From Atrina japonica (lineage: Eukaryota; Mollusca; Bivalvia; Pterioida; Pinnidae): a stretch of 64,000 nt of DNA. The stretch is taken from assembly GCA_030159075.1 (NCBI GenBank), contig BROG01000995.1, forward strand, positions 86,001-150,000. The letters run 5' to 3'. How positions within the stretch are numbered: the first letter of the stretch is position 1; each line of letters opens with the position of its first letter. The notes under the pieces were generated by a model. It searched no databases and was not told where the DNA came from. It saw only the letters and a list, made by a program, of their open reading frames with translations. The translations under genes were made by a program, and so were the position numbers. Below, piece after piece: positions 12,421 to 25,638 of the stretch.

Positions 12421-13789
12421 TTACAGTTGAAATATTTGAACTTTACTATTAAATGTCCAGTGAGACGTGACAACAAGTTTACGACAACTGGTTTGAAATG
12501 CTGCGACAGGACGATAAATATCAAAGTTTTTACCGTGAACAACAACTTCCTGTAGGTAATGTCCGGATTTGTTTATCTCGTGTACTTTCTTCTGACAGAA
12601 AACAACTAAACTGTCCCCTACATGTACCACAGAGTATGGATTAGGGGACACACTGCACTCCCAGAGGACTCCCGTGTTACTCCGTGTGCCCGGGTTGACA
12701 TCTGTAACACAAGACACGGTGACTGTTACTATCACAGATATAAAATCTGGTGCCACTGCTGTCCAGTAAGATGGCGGGAGGTATGTAACGTTTGACTTGT
12801 GTAAGTTTGACGACGGTCAGTTTGACGCCGTTGTCGTCTATCATCACAACTTCATGGCGATCAGACCTCGGATACAGAACGGCGAACGTGCGGACCGCGT
12901 ACGACACAGCGTAGGCACCAGGAGAGATACCAATGTGTTTATCTAACCTGACACCACGCTGTGTGTCCAACTGTAAATATCTCAGTGTGGTGGGTCTCTC
13001 TATGACCACCACTGTGTTAGATGACACCACAGTAATGCCATAGAGACCACCAGAACATTGTACACTGTAGAGATACTTACAGTCGGTGTTGTAAACTTTC
13101 ACTTTGTTGTTGTTGTCATCACAGACAACAACTCGTCCGTCAGACAAACACGTGATGTCGGTTATATAACACATCTCTCTATCTGTGTCTGACTTAACAT
13201 CAAAGACACCGACATACGACATGTTTGTGACGGACTGTGTGGTAACATTACTGGCACCACCAACTTTATCTACTGTGACGGCACCACTAGACAAGACTGA
13301 CAGTGGTGCTTGGGCCACAGTAAAGTCAATGTTGCTGGCGCCAGTAATGTGTACCGCGCCCTCGAAATCGGAGGCAAACTGACCGTCGTCAATACTTTCA
13401 TTTTGTTTCTTACCCGCCATCTTACTGGAAGTTTTAGCTGTGGCTCCGTGTCCGTCACGTGATAATTTTGTAACTTTGTGGTTTTTTGTTATCTTTGACT
13501 TTGAGTGGAACGAACTACATTTATCACAGAAAAGTTCCAGGCACATCAGGCAGAAGAATGTTGCTGTTACCACGATATTTCGGCCTTTACACATAAAACA
13601 GTTAAGTGATGATTCCTCAAGATTACGGATTTCTCCTGATGAAATATTGATAACGCAGTGGTGCTTAGTGGCTCCCATATGTCCGTGTTGTTCCGAGCAG
13701 TCGTTACAATGAAGTTCACTGCAGACGGGACAGAAAGATACGACGTCTTTCTCGTCACAGGTGGAGCACTTTGTGGCAGTAGAATCCAT
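12421..13789 (-). CDS. B-box zinc finger / NHL-like propeller protein (TRIM-like), frameshifted near its 3' end
   Basis: Two tandem B-box-like zinc-binding modules are visible, numbered from an upstream in-frame Met at 13810: C15-x2-C18, C27-x2-C30, C35-x2-C38, H42, H50/H51; then C71-x2-C74, C87-x2-C90, C95-x2-C98, H102, H111. A low-complexity linker (about 115-200) follows, then beta-propeller-like blades with motifs such as DITCLSDGRVVVCDDNNNKV and FYICDSNSHRVLCY, typical of NHL-like repeats. There is no RING and no clear coiled coil. The preferred start is the Met at 13789, because an acceptor-like TTTCAG lies 8 nt upstream. The first frame stops at 12677-12679, but propeller-like sequence continues in another frame to a stop at 12421. 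Skipping one base near 12703 joins them (about 460 aa). TRIM/B-box-NHL proteins are often E3 or scaffold proteins in immunity or RNA control; without RING, ligase activity is not supported here. The shift may be a real lesion or an assembly error. Confidence 0.82.
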
Positions 13790-13797
13790 TTCTTGAG

Positions 13798-13803
13798 CTG
13801 AAA
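13798..13803 (-). promoter_or_regulatory. Splice acceptor before the B-box gene ATG
   Basis: On the minus strand the sequence TATATTTCAG ends 8 nt before the ATG at 13789. This fits a 3' splice site, so the gene would have a 5'-UTR intron and a non-coding first exon at higher coordinates. No first exon could be identified. Confidence 0.5.
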
Positions 13804-13944
13804 TATACAAAACAGGATTATATTTTCAACAGTTGCAACAGGAAATAAAGTCTATTTCATATCAAAGTTTGACACTGAGTGACATGTGTCACACGTGATT
13901 TTCTTTGTCAAATACATTGTACATACATTTGAGGATCTATCTAG

Positions 13945-14200
13945 TGTTCAACGCCACAATCAACAATTTTTTTTTCTTTTTGTTATCGTGAAGGTGGCGA
14001 CCAGTTTTTAATGGTGGAGAAAACTGGAACCTGGTTACACTGTAACCTGGAAGAGACCATCAGACTTCCACAAGTAAACTGGCAATTTTTCTCACGAAAG
14101 TTGGCTTAGATTCCAGTAGGACTCGAACCTGTGCTGACCAGAAGCGAGAAACTTCATGGCTCAAAGTACGATGTCCTAACCACTCGGCCGCAGAGGCCAT
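13945..14200 (-). mobile_element. SINE family 2, full length
   Basis: Minus strand: head GGCCTCTGCGGCCGAGTGGT, like a class II (Ser/Leu-type) tRNA; box B AGGTTCGAGTCCTACTGG; body with TTTGCC-like and CTGGTCGCCACC-like blocks; T-rich end. Lies just upstream of the B-box gene. Confidence 0.85.
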
Positions 14201-15329
14201 ATGACTATGTATAAATACTTAATGGTAGATATCCGAGGTGGATCCAAAATTTTAAGCATGGAATGGAAATGCACATTATTTTTTACTTAGAACTGATAAT
14301 TTAAAATTGTTTTGCCCACGGTCATGGAATTCCAGCGGACTCTGAATTAAGACTTTTCGTTTGGGGGGGGGGCTCGAGAATATAAAAAAGGAAAGAAATC
14401 CCTTTGAACAAAGTGACCGACCCGTATTTAGCCTATGTTACAAATGCTCTGCCAAACACGGTAATATCGTTATTGGGGATAATTATGAGAAAATCCTAGA
14501 CTTTGATAAATTTGCACACGCTAGAATATGTACTTCCATTGGGGCATGGGTATATATAGAAATATAGCAGAAATAAAGCGGATTCGGAATACTGAATGAG
14601 ATGTAGGGCACGTGCACATTTATACGATTTTAACAATATTTGTTGGAATGAGAGGCGGTTGTGTAGATTAAGTTAGGCGGAGGTGCGCGAGACAGACATG
14701 CGCGTGCATTATATATGCAAGTAAGAAGGAGGGATGCGAGTGTCATACATATGTGAAATTGAGGGGCGTGTGTTTTAAAATTAAATATTAGGGATCATGT
14801 GGTTAATATTCGGATGAAAACCATTGAAATGGAGAACATAAAGGTGCCCAAATTGGAGGGACGTTTGTGTCCATATAAGTAATTATGTTAGATGGACAAG
14901 GACGTATGCTTTATAGTAAGATGGAGGGACACGTGTGTTTATATTTCTTAGAGGGAGGGGCTATTAGCTAGGGCTCGTGTATTTTAAAACGTAATATTTA
15001 TTGTATTCAAGACAGATATATAAAAACTTAGCATGTATTCTGAAACGAAATAGATGATGTCCAAGTATCACATCTTTTGTAAACATTTGCTACGAGTGGA
15101 AGTCACAGTTGTTTAAAGATACATGTACTACGCTTTTAGGATCTGGGTTGCTTAAAGCTATCCAGTGAGTAGGTGATCAGGTTTAGGGTTCATGGTTAGG
15201 GTTTTGGTTTGAAGTTGGTGTTTAGTGGTAAGGTTAAAGGTCTAAACTTGACAACCCAAACTAAAAGGCCGGGTCCCCTGCTAATGTAAATGATTTCCAA
15301 CTTTTCAAACACGTAGTAAGGAAGGATCC
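14201..15329. other. No gene seen
   Basis: Contains degraded short repeats (GGAGGGACGTGTGTTTATAT-like phrases at ~14,650-14,960) and no recognisable exon. Confidence 0.55.
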
Positions 15330-15450
15330 CCAAAGTCGAATTTTCTGCCCCGATTTTAAGCAATTTTGTTTTCGGGGAAGGGGGTGGTAAAATTAGGTAC
15401 CCCCCCCCCCCGAAAAAAATCGCTTAAAATCAGCCTAGGATCCTACCTAA
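15330..15450. repeat. Palindrome around CGATTTTAAGC
   Basis: CCCCGATTTTAAGCAATTTT and AATCGCTTAAAAT with CCCCC/GGGGG runs between; related pieces at 10465-10520 and 17750-17810. Confidence 0.6.
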
Positions 15451-15657
15451 AAAGGGATTTATTAGAAGCAGAATTCGCTTTCAGTTCTTATGGGGCTCAT
15501 CAAGATAAATTTGTATCTCGACTAATTTAATACTTCTTAGATACAAATTTGTTCATCAATGTTCGTGTAAGATATTGTTTTGGTATATTGAGTGGTTTGT
15601 TTATCTCTGTGTAAAAGTGAATATGATAAACTATTTGCTGGCTGGATTAAAATTACG

Positions 15658-16137
15658 GTAGTCTAGACTCACTTGACCAGTGCTCCCACAAAAATCACAC
15701 TTTTTCGTAATTTACATCCCAGATAATGCACAGATTAAAGTATATAAATTCTGAGTTTATGACATACACAAGTTGAGCATTTTCCGTAATGTGTGAACCA
15801 CGTGATTTCAGTTGCTATATAATATTAAAACTTCTTTCTGTTAGAGGATGCAGTAATATTTATTTTCAGGTACAATAACATTGTTAAAACGGGAACGAGA
15901 TAACACAAGTTTTCAACTCAAATTTTCAACAAATTTTGGTTCGATTTTGGCATGAAATGTCACCTGCAGAAGTTTGAACAGAATTCTCCAAACCGGGAGG
16001 TAGATAAGTCAAATCATATCCCATAATTATGTCATCGGTTGATCAACCTCCTTTGTATAGACGAGGAAACAGTAAATTCGTGAAGTGTTTGAACACTGTT
16101 CCCGTTTGAGCACTGGTCAATTGAATCTAGAAGTTTG
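15658..16137. mobile_element. ~480-bp TIR element
   Basis: Left AGTCTAGACTCACTTGACCA then GTGCTCCCA. The right end, read on the minus strand, is TTCTAGATTCAATTGACCAG then TGCTCAAACGG. No ORF. Confidence 0.6.
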
Positions 16138-16199
16138 GCCAAATCAGTCAAACAAGTCACAATATATGTAAAATCAAGCGAGTACAGTGAAAATGTATA

Positions 16200-16268
16200 T
16201 ATCCAAGGGACCAGAAAATATTGACCTTTATGTGCAGGTGACCCTTACACATAGGTTGAATTTAGTTG
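16200..16268 (+). repeat. GACC-type element, internal fragment
   Basis: AAGGGACCAGAAAATATTGA and GCAGGTGACCCTTACACATA match the 55821 copy; both ends missing. Confidence 0.65.
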
Positions 16269-16635
16269 AATTATGCAAGTATTTTTTTTCGTATATCGAG
16301 TGACTTTGTACTGCTGTAAATATCTAGATCTAGCGACATTTTTGAAATTACTCCACTGGTAGCCTACCGTAGGGGACGAGTACACGGCAGTAGCCGGCTA
16401 TTTTGTGATAATTCACAAGACGATGAACAGTTTTCTCGAACAGAAGAAAAATATATTGTCGAGGTACATACTAAAGACGAAATAATACCATAGCCGGCTA
16501 CTGGCCCCCGACCAGTACTAAAGTAAACCCTGGCGCAGACAATACAAATCGGCTTCGTCGGACTGACGTGAAATTGTTGTTCACATTGTCGGACAGATAT
16601 AGAATAAATCTTATTGAGATGATTGGTACACATTG

Positions 16636-16643
16636 TGACGTCA
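16636..16643. promoter_or_regulatory. CRE-like TGACGTCA
   Basis: Perfect palindromic cAMP-response-element consensus in a locally CG-rich stretch (16360-16660), about 2.8 kb upstream of the B-box ATG. Could be part of a promoter for the predicted non-coding first exon; could be chance. Confidence 0.2.
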
Positions 16644-16659
16644 TATTACCCAAAATATC

Positions 16660-17853
16660 CCCTGTAAAATGATGTAGGCCAGGTTTAGCGTCAAGTACTT
16701 GACTCGAAGTCGAACAGCCAATGTTTGAACGAAATCGTGTCGTCTGCAGTATACAGCTTTGGTGTCAGATTCATTGTGGACTCCGATCCCAGAAAATTTG
16801 AGAAAGAAAAAAATCAAATGTAATTTTTGGATTTTTCTATTTGATTTTGATCAGTGTTTAACGTCCACACTCAATTTTTTTCAAAATTCAAAGTGGACCC
16901 CTACTGAATCCACATAAATTAATGCACCAATTTGTCATATTTTGATAAACTATTTCAAACTATATAAGTCTAAAACGATCACTTACTATGATTCCAGTGT
17001 CTGGTTTCGCCCATCATTACCCCTGGGTTCCGCCCATTTCATTATTTTTACCTGAAACCGTAGTAACCTAAGATTAAAATGATAAAATTTATTTACTTAC
17101 TTTTAACTTGACAAATTGTCCTGTAATTGGTGTTTTCTAGTGAACCGTCACACGGCAGGTGGATAGTTGTTCGCAGAAAATTTCTTTGCGTCCGCCTTAG
17201 TACGATGTCGGTTTGTTTGTGGTTGGGAGTTGTCGGCAAGTCGCAATCATATGACATTAAACGTTTGAGCAACTGTCCTTGAGTTTACAATGATTTTATG
17301 ATTTGCTGATCACCCGACTATCTTTTTATTATCTCGACACGTTTTAAACAGTCACATTGCAGTGCAAAATATTTATCTATTTAGAATCAAAATACAAGTA
17401 GGGTAGGGATCCAGTCTGCTTTCGAAACTAGGTAGATCTATTTTATTTTCTTATTTACCAGGAGTTTTGGTAAATCAAAAATGGGAACGTGATACAGTGC
17501 TAGAAGTCACCAAATTTACTCGGTACTCAAGCTCATCTAACATTTTATTATTTTAAGGTAAAATCACATAAAACATGCAGCAACTGGATACTTGCTTTGT
17601 TTGTATATTTTTATGGCTCATTTGAAGAAAACCTCAGAAATGTTAACAACTGGTCAATTAAAATTTGTCTAACAAAAGGCGGTAAGAACAAGTTCTTTAA
17701 CCCCAAACTATGTTTACAGTCTTAAGTGTCTTGGAACCTTATCCGAGGCCGAATTTCTGCCCCGATTTTAAGATGTTAATCGGGACAGAATTTCGGTCTA
17801 AACTTATCTGAACTCCTATTCCAATTACAACTGTTCTACGAAGTCTATCGATA
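16660..17853. other. No gene seen
   Basis: Mostly unique sequence; a short CCCCGATTTTAAG palindrome at 17755. Confidence 0.55.
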
Positions 17854-17934
17854 TTAACACATCAACCCTGAAAAATAATGGACTCTTCTGTATATCCATG
17901 ACCTACACCAAGTGAATGAGTTAAAATGTCTTCC
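17854..17934 (+). mobile_element. Family-A mini-element, shortened
   Basis: Left end and AATGGACTCTTCTGTATATC kept; part between CCAAGTG and the right TTAA deleted. Confidence 0.78.
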
Positions 17935-18049
17935 TTGTCGCTGATATAACATTTAGATTTGTTGTCCCGTTTAAATTGCTAAAAATAGAAATTTGTCGTA
18001 CACATATGCCTGCCTGAGAGTTTTAATTGATTACACTGAAATATTGACT

Positions 18050-18215
18050 TTGCCATAATATTTGGTCAGCGGTCAGGTCAATCTTGAGATCGACACGATG
18101 TATGCCGATTTTCAAAGCCTATCAAGATTTTAGGTCATTTTTATAGCTTATACGCTAAAGATTCATAAAATAACAACTCTATTATAATATTTCCTGTTAA
18201 ATGCACACACAGCCA
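18050..18215 (-). mobile_element. Fragment of the fold-back family
   Basis: ATGCCGATTTTCAAAGCCTA, TAAAGATTCATAAAATAACA and TATTTCCTGTTAAATGCACA match the right arm at 22085-22250. Confidence 0.65.
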
Positions 18216-18671
18216 CCGCATTTGTTCTCTCGTTTGTTGACTAAATCCATAGAAAAATGACCCGGAACCCAGGTCATTTTTCTACGGGTATGGCAGTGCG
18301 GATCCAGGTTTTTATGAAAAGGGGGGGGGGTATCATTACGAAATACGAGCGCCGAAGTGCGTGCCCTTAGATGTGAGGGGCCTGGGGTAATGGATCCCTC
18401 TCTTTGATAATTTCAGAGGGGATGCAGTCCCCGCAACGGCCTTGAATTTGCCAAAGTATGGGTGCCCGCTTATGATTTCTATGAAGACTAATGACCCTAG
18501 TCACTTTCTTACGTTACACTAGTATAAGATATAAAATGATAAATTAATTAAAGATATAATGAATTTAACAAAACTTAAGAAAAACATAGATAGTTTATGC
18601 ATAACAGTTTGATCACAAGCAAAGAAAACGCATAGGGAAAGTGCCTGCCTAGAATTAGCGTGACTTGTATC

Positions 18672-19707
<1,036 letters not shown>

Positions 19708-19799
19708 TTAACCTCATTCATCCCTTAGAGACAAAGTTGGACTGGTCTAAGTCATCAATTTCCAGAAGAGTCCATTGTTTTCGGGGTTTGTTGAGGTAA
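19708..19799 (-). mobile_element. Family-A mini-element
   Basis: GTTGGACTGGTCTAAGTCAT and AGAAGAGTCCATTGTTTTCG match; right end GAGGTAA. Confidence 0.82.
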
Positions 19800-20407
19800 A
19801 GTGAAGTTATTTAAAAAGTGAAGCATTTCCTTGCTGTTAGTATATATATTTTATTAGTATTATTATTTTGTTCATCGATGTTATTGGAAAGCTGATAAAA
19901 CGAGTCAATCCATTCACTTGGATTAATTGTGTTGGGTGTAATTCGGTTTGCTAATGTTGAAATTTTAACAGAGACTTTCGGTAATTCACGCTGTTTACTT
20001 GACAAATCGGTGCTCATGGTATCAGTTACCTGGGATATGGGCTACATATTACCCTATGTAACAGCTACCTGGAAATACTTAATTACCAGAAATATACCTG
20101 TACCTTCTTCAGTTTTATATTTTTCGGAGTTTTATTTATTTATTTAATCAACATGGCCACACAAATGGAAAGTAAATTTGCAATGGTATTATGTATCTAA
20201 TAACACGACAAAAAGAATTGAATTCTGTATTCGTTTGTCATTTTGGATCTTTTTTTCCTTATCCTGTTTTTTTATTATTATTATTACTAAAGAACCTTTG
20301 TTTTTTTTAGTGTTTAGCTGGAAATTTTAGAAGGTAATATGTCATAGCGTTGGTAATATCAAAGTCATCAAGAGTTGGAGAATCCTCATAACAGCATCTT
20401 CTAAAAT

Positions 20408-21235
20408 GTATCTCATGACAGTGGTCTACCAACATAAGTAGAGTGTCATGATAACATAGGTGGAATGTCATGACAGTGGTCTACCAACATAAGTAGCGTG
20501 TCATGATAACATAGGTAGAATGTCATGACAATGGTCTACCGCCATAGGTAGATGTAGAATCTCATGACACTGATCTACCAACATAGGTAGAATGTCATGA
20601 CAGTGGTCTACCAACATAAGTAGAGTGTCATGATAACATAGGTGGAATGTCATGACAATCGTCTACCTCCATAGGTAGATGTAGAATCCCCTGACAATGA
20701 TCTACCTACATAGGTAGAATATCATGACAGTGGTCTACCAACATAAGTAGAGTGTCATGATAACATAGGAGGAATGTCATGACAATGATCTACCTCCATA
20801 GGTAGATGTAGAATCCCATGACAATGATCTACCAACATAGATAGAATGTCACGACAGTGGTCTACCAGCATAGGAATGATCTCATGACAATGATCTGTCA
20901 ACATAAGTAGATTGCCATGACAGTGATCTACCAGCATATGAATAATCCCATGACAATGATCTACCAACATAGGTAGAATGTCATGACAGTGGTCTACCAG
21001 GAATAATCCCATGACACTGATCTACCAACATAGGTAGAATGTCATGACAGTGGTCTACCAATATAAATAGAATGTCATGATAACATAAGTAGAATGTCAT
21101 GACAGTGGTCTACCAGGAATAATCCCATGACACTGGTCTACCAACATAGGTAGAATCCCACGACCATGATGTACCAGCATAGGTAGAATCTCATGACACT
21201 GGTGTACCAAGAAGGGTAGAATTTCCTGACAGTGA
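20408..21235 (+). repeat. ~34-bp minisatellite, many variant units
   Basis: Units of ATGTCATGACAGTGGTCTAC + CAACATAGGTAGA with variants (GATAACATAGG, CCATAGGTAGATGTAGAATC). Variants recur in the same order, showing higher-order blocks. TGTCATGACA is palindromic. Confidence 0.92.
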
Positions 21236-21514
21236 ACAGTGCCTATTATGTTTGTTACTACCATATTAGATATCATAAAATTTCTTGCTTATATGTTGCT
21301 TGTCAGCCATTCGTATATATTGACCAGCTGCCCTCATAAACTTCTACTAATATTCAGACCAGCTTTCCTCGATGACCACTAGTTCGTATTGAACCAAACA
21401 CAGTCAAAGTCGGACTTATGACTGATAAAGGTGCGAGAGACAGCGATAAACTTTGTTGTTGATAAAGGTTATTTTGATACATGAAATCAATGTGAATATA
21501 TGTTGTTGACCTAT

Positions 21515-22300
21515 TTAGGGAGATACTAAAGACCGGATTTTTTCCTGACATTGTCCGGATTTGACTGGACGGGGTTTTATGTGCATTTAACAGGAAAATG
21601 ATATGATAAGGTTGTGATTTTATGAATTTTTAGGATACAAACTACACACTCGACCAAACTTTGTATACATTTTTTGTTTTTAGTACCCTGATAGGCTTTT
21701 AAAATCGGCATGCTTCATGTCGATCTCCTGACCAGATATGACTGTACGGGGTCTTGTGTGCACTTAAAAGGGAAATAGTATAATAAAATTGTGATTTTAT
21801 GAAACTTTATTATATATCCTACACATTTGACCAATAAAATGTATACATTTGTATTGTATAGTATCTTCATTGGCTTTGTTAATTCGGCATGCTTCGTGCA
21901 GATCGCCGGTTGAGCTGAACGTTGGCAGGATATGACCGGGTGGGGGTTATCTGCATTTTAAAGAAAAGAACAATAATACAAACACGTTGTGGTTTTGTGA
22001 ATCCTTAGGATATAAACTACACATGTGGCCAAAAATTAAAAATTTTTTATAATCGACATGCATCGTGAAACCTGTTCTGGTCAATCAGCGATCGGCACGA
22101 AACATGCCGATTTTAAAACCCTATCAAGATACTAAAGAACAAAAACTGTATACAACTTTTTTGCCATATGTTTAGTTTATAATCATAAAGATTCATACAA
22201 TCACAACTTCATAATATTATTTCCCTGTTATATGCATATAAACCCCCGTCCGGTCATGTCCAGACAATGTCAGGAAATAATCCGGTGTTTAGTACCCCCC
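21515..22300. mobile_element. Fold-back element with repeated arms
   Basis: Left arm 21524-21745 (TACTAAAGACCGGATT, CCTGACATTGTCCGG, GACGGGGTTTTATGTGCAT, AAATCGGCATGC) is the inverse of 22085-22297 (GCATATAAACCCCCGTCCGG, CAGACAATGTCAGG). Between them are two more direct copies of the arm (about 21720-21910 and 21900-22060), so three units in one direction face one in the other. No ORF. Confidence 0.72.
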
Positions 22301-22305
22301 CACCT

Positions 22306-22399
22306 ATTTACCCCCGTCAAATACAGTTGGACTGGTCTGATCTAATTAAGTCGTTGATAAACAGAAGAATCCATTGTTTTTCATGGGTTGTAGAGTTAA
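22306..22399 (-). mobile_element. Family-A mini-element
   Basis: Adjoins the right end of the fold-back element at 22300. Small insertion in the middle (CTGATCTAATTAAGTCG). Confidence 0.78.
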
Positions 22400-22924
22400 A
22401 CATTGAAAGTTCTTAATTGCAGTTTTTGATTTATTTGTTATGTGGAATAATTATATTTGAATATTTTGTGTGCATTTCCCTTAACTTAATTAACTAACGT
22501 AATTAATCTTGAGAATATCCCCTTCCAAAACAACCAATGGGCATTATTGATCTCAATGTCTTAACTTATATTCGGTGTGAAGCTGCATTTGCCGTCAATC
22601 TAAATTACAAATCATTTTGTGTCGAAATAAATAACTTACATCAATCAGTTGAATCATAGATAATCATTTCAATGAGATTACTCTCTCACATTGATTTGAG
22701 TTCTAGTTTCAATCAAATTATTTGTCGCTTGACATATGTTTAAAAATATGTCAACGAAATCAGTTCGATCTTGTTATCAATTAAAGTGTTTGTATGGACA
22801 AACGGACCAGCCGTGTGCAACAAGTTCTACCCAAAGTGCTGTTATAGTGTATCAAGTGTTGGTATAATTAACAAGAGATGAATTGATGTACATGTGGCAG
22901 GCGGGTTAGTAACATGGTGTCTCC

Positions 22925-22990
22925 CCTTTAGCTCGATCGGTAGAACACCAGACTAGGATCCTGGGTTCGAGTCCCAACACGGGCGCCACG
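22925..22990 (+). repeat. tRNA-derived sequence (shortened)
   Basis: CCCCTTTAGCTCGATCGGTA (box A region) and CTGGGTTCGAGTCCCAACAC (box B region) with part of the anticodon arm deleted. Related to the copy at 38528. Not a functional tRNA. Confidence 0.75.
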
Positions 22991-24056
22991 TTGTAACAGG
23001 GTATTTTTTTCCCGAACAAGAAAATAACAATGTATCACCGTTGTTCTGGGTTCAGAAGTTTATTTCAGTGTAATTACTTGAACTGACGTGTATGTGTTTT
23101 AAGCTATATGTTTTGATTGCCATTTCTATGTATTTACTAATGTTATTTCAGGATTACATCATATATGTAGAAAAGTATATAACACAAACGAATATTAAAA
23201 TATACGTCTGAATCCAAAACAAACAGGAATTTAATTTAGATCAGACTTTGAGTGAACTTGAGAGTGACTATATTGTGGATAGACCAAGGAAATATGCTGA
23301 TATGGGGAAATAGAAAGTGAACTTGAAAAAGAGAGAAAACGAAAAATTAAGATAACCAGTAAACCTTTCCACCAACACTTTTGTGTCACACCACGCACCC
23401 ACCCAGTAAATTCAAAGTTTACACGCATTTAAATAAAACTGGACCTAATTTCCTTCGAACCTTTTCTGTTGTTGTTTGGTCATATTTCTTGGTGTATCCT
23501 AAAATTACCATGTGTTGATGAAAAGAATGAATAAAATCGAAAATCAAGCGGTTATAGGCAAGACACACTTAGATGATCATGTCTACAAGTATCTGTGACC
23601 TAGGCGAATTCATAGTTAAGTGTTTACAGTATTAAAGTACAAACATGACCGAATTTAAAATTATCATTTTCCGCCGATAGTATAATCTTTTGTTTGACAG
23701 CTGTAACTTAACATGACACGATCATCATAACGTGTCCTAGAATATTGTAATGATTTGCGTAGTTACAAATACCAACCACATACTACTTCTCACTAAGTCA
23801 TTCTGACACAAATTATCAAATTATTTAGGACTAAAAATTGATTTTTAGCTATAAATCCAAGTCCTATACTTGTGAGACCGTAATCCGGAATTGTTTGTCC
23901 CGACTTGAACGTGCCTATCCGACTCGGATTTATTTATCTTTTTATTGTAAATAATTTGATAGTTTGTATCAAAATGACTTACAGTAATTAGTATTATTCA
24001 GTAACACTGGGTGGTGTCACTGGTATGTGGTACTGGTGGTGGTTTATTCTCGATTG
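22991..24056. other. No gene seen
   Basis: Unique AT-rich sequence after the tRNA-like piece; nothing recognised. Confidence 0.55.
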
Positions 24057-24130
24057 TCCCATTTGTCCAGATTGCCCAACACACCTTGTCCAGATTGTCC
24101 AACATACCTTGTCCAGATTGTCCCACACAA
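24057..24130 (+). repeat. Short tandem repeat, about 3 copies of 24 bp
   Basis: TTGTCCAGATTGTCCAACA + TACC type units. Confidence 0.85.
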
Positions 24131-24284
24131 AAGAAATCAGAAGTAACTTTGATTGTTAAAACAATTTATTTATAGACTAAAATTTGTACGTGTGGACTTG
24201 TTGTTTTGTATTGCTTGTGTATATCCTGTCAACATTTTCCCACTTAGATGGAGATGGAGCATGCAAAGTTACATTAAGGATGTT

Positions 24285-24965
24285 AAACCAAGTTTCTCTC
24301 TTCTCACAATTCAACATAGTTTTTCTAGTAACCCACATTAAATGTAGATAAACTAGTTTTAACTGCACCAAAATCACAAAAAAGAGTTAAACCTAGTTTT
24401 TCTCGAGAAAAACCTAGTTTAAATGAGAAGAATAGGTTTAAATGTGCCACAATCACATTAATGAGTATCAGTGTGATTTCTGTGAAGTTAATCTTGGTGT
24501 TTCTCGGTTAAACCTAGCTTTTTTTTTGTAATTATGTGAGTTATGAGAAAAACTAGGATTAACTGTAGAAGAACTAGGTTTAACTGAGATAAACTAGGTT
24601 CATCACAGGTAAAAGTAGATTTACTTACTTGTGACATATAACCTAGATTTTCTGCCTAGTTTTTCCCAGCTGCCCAGGTTAACTGGAGAAAAACTATGTT
24701 TAGCAGAGTAAAACTATGTTTAGCAGAGTAAAACTAAGTTTAATTTGTATTTTGTTTTATTTTGGCACATTTTATCCTACATTTCTCAGTTAAACCTAGT
24801 TATCCTCCAGATAATGTGGTTACGATAAAAATTAGGATTAACTGTAGAAAATCTAGGTTCAACACGTAACCCACATTAACTGGAGAAAAAACAAGATTTA
24901 ACTCAGAAAAACTAGTTTTAACTGACAAAAACTAGGTTTAACTCATTTATGTGATTTTGGTGTGC
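24285..24965. repeat. CCTAGTTTTTCTC degenerate array
   Basis: TTAAACCTAGTTTTTCTC and its reverse complement GAGAAAAACTAGGTTTAA alternate irregularly, so the DNA is rich in hairpins. Resumes at 26440. Confidence 0.88.
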
Positions 24966-25188
24966 TATATTTCCCATTAAAACTTGCAATTAGCATGACG
25001 ACTTGTCAGATAATTTTGCCAGTCTATGGAATTACCATATCGACTTGTAAGATAATCATGTTGACTTGTCGGGTGACTTACCAGGTGATTATTTCTACAT
25101 TATTAGATAATTTCAACTGATATTTCTCTTTTGTGTGTATGTAATCTGTGTTTTGTATTGTACCAACGCCCTTTAAACTGAACAAAAT

Positions 25189-25437
25189 ATCTGGATCGTA
25201 AGGTCGTGAGTTCGAGTCCCGCCGGCGGCAGGTTGGTTCCCAGTCTTTCGGATCAGACAGTAAAACTCGTGTCACAGTAGATGTCAGCATGTTAAAGAAC
25301 CCTCACTGCTCAATGGCTGTAAGTGCAGAGCATAGGTCAAAATATTTGAAGCCTTTCACCGGCATTTGGTGACGTCTCCATATGAGTGAAATATTCTTGA
25401 ATGGGACGTTAAATAACAATAAACAAACAAACAAACA
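25189..25437 (+). mobile_element. SINE family 1 copy, 5' truncated
   Basis: Begins at the box-B region (GGTCGTGAGTTCGAGTCCCG), carries the core and ends in a (CAAA)n tail. It sits inside the decayed CCTAGTTTTTCTC array. Confidence 0.87.
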
Positions 25438-25638
25438 TAGAATCTTATCCTGATAATTTAGTAGTTTTGGGTTTTTATTACGTTTTTCACTATCATTCCT
25501 CACAATTCCGTTACAATTTATAATTCAAACTTCCTCTTTCGGTTTGGACCATCGTAGCCCATTTTTAATCCTGCGGGTGAACAGATCTGTAAGATTCAAC
25601 GGATCAATAACACTACCATTAGTTTGCCCATCATTTCT

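Noticed and set aside
12677..12715. Tiny intron in place of a frameshift in the B-box gene (TTGTGTTACAG looks like an acceptor)
   Set aside because: Any donor restoring the frame would leave an intron far too short; a one-base shift is simpler.
16364..16633. 89-codon minus-strand frame
   Set aside because: No recognisable domain; the region is more plausible as regulatory or non-coding first-exon DNA.
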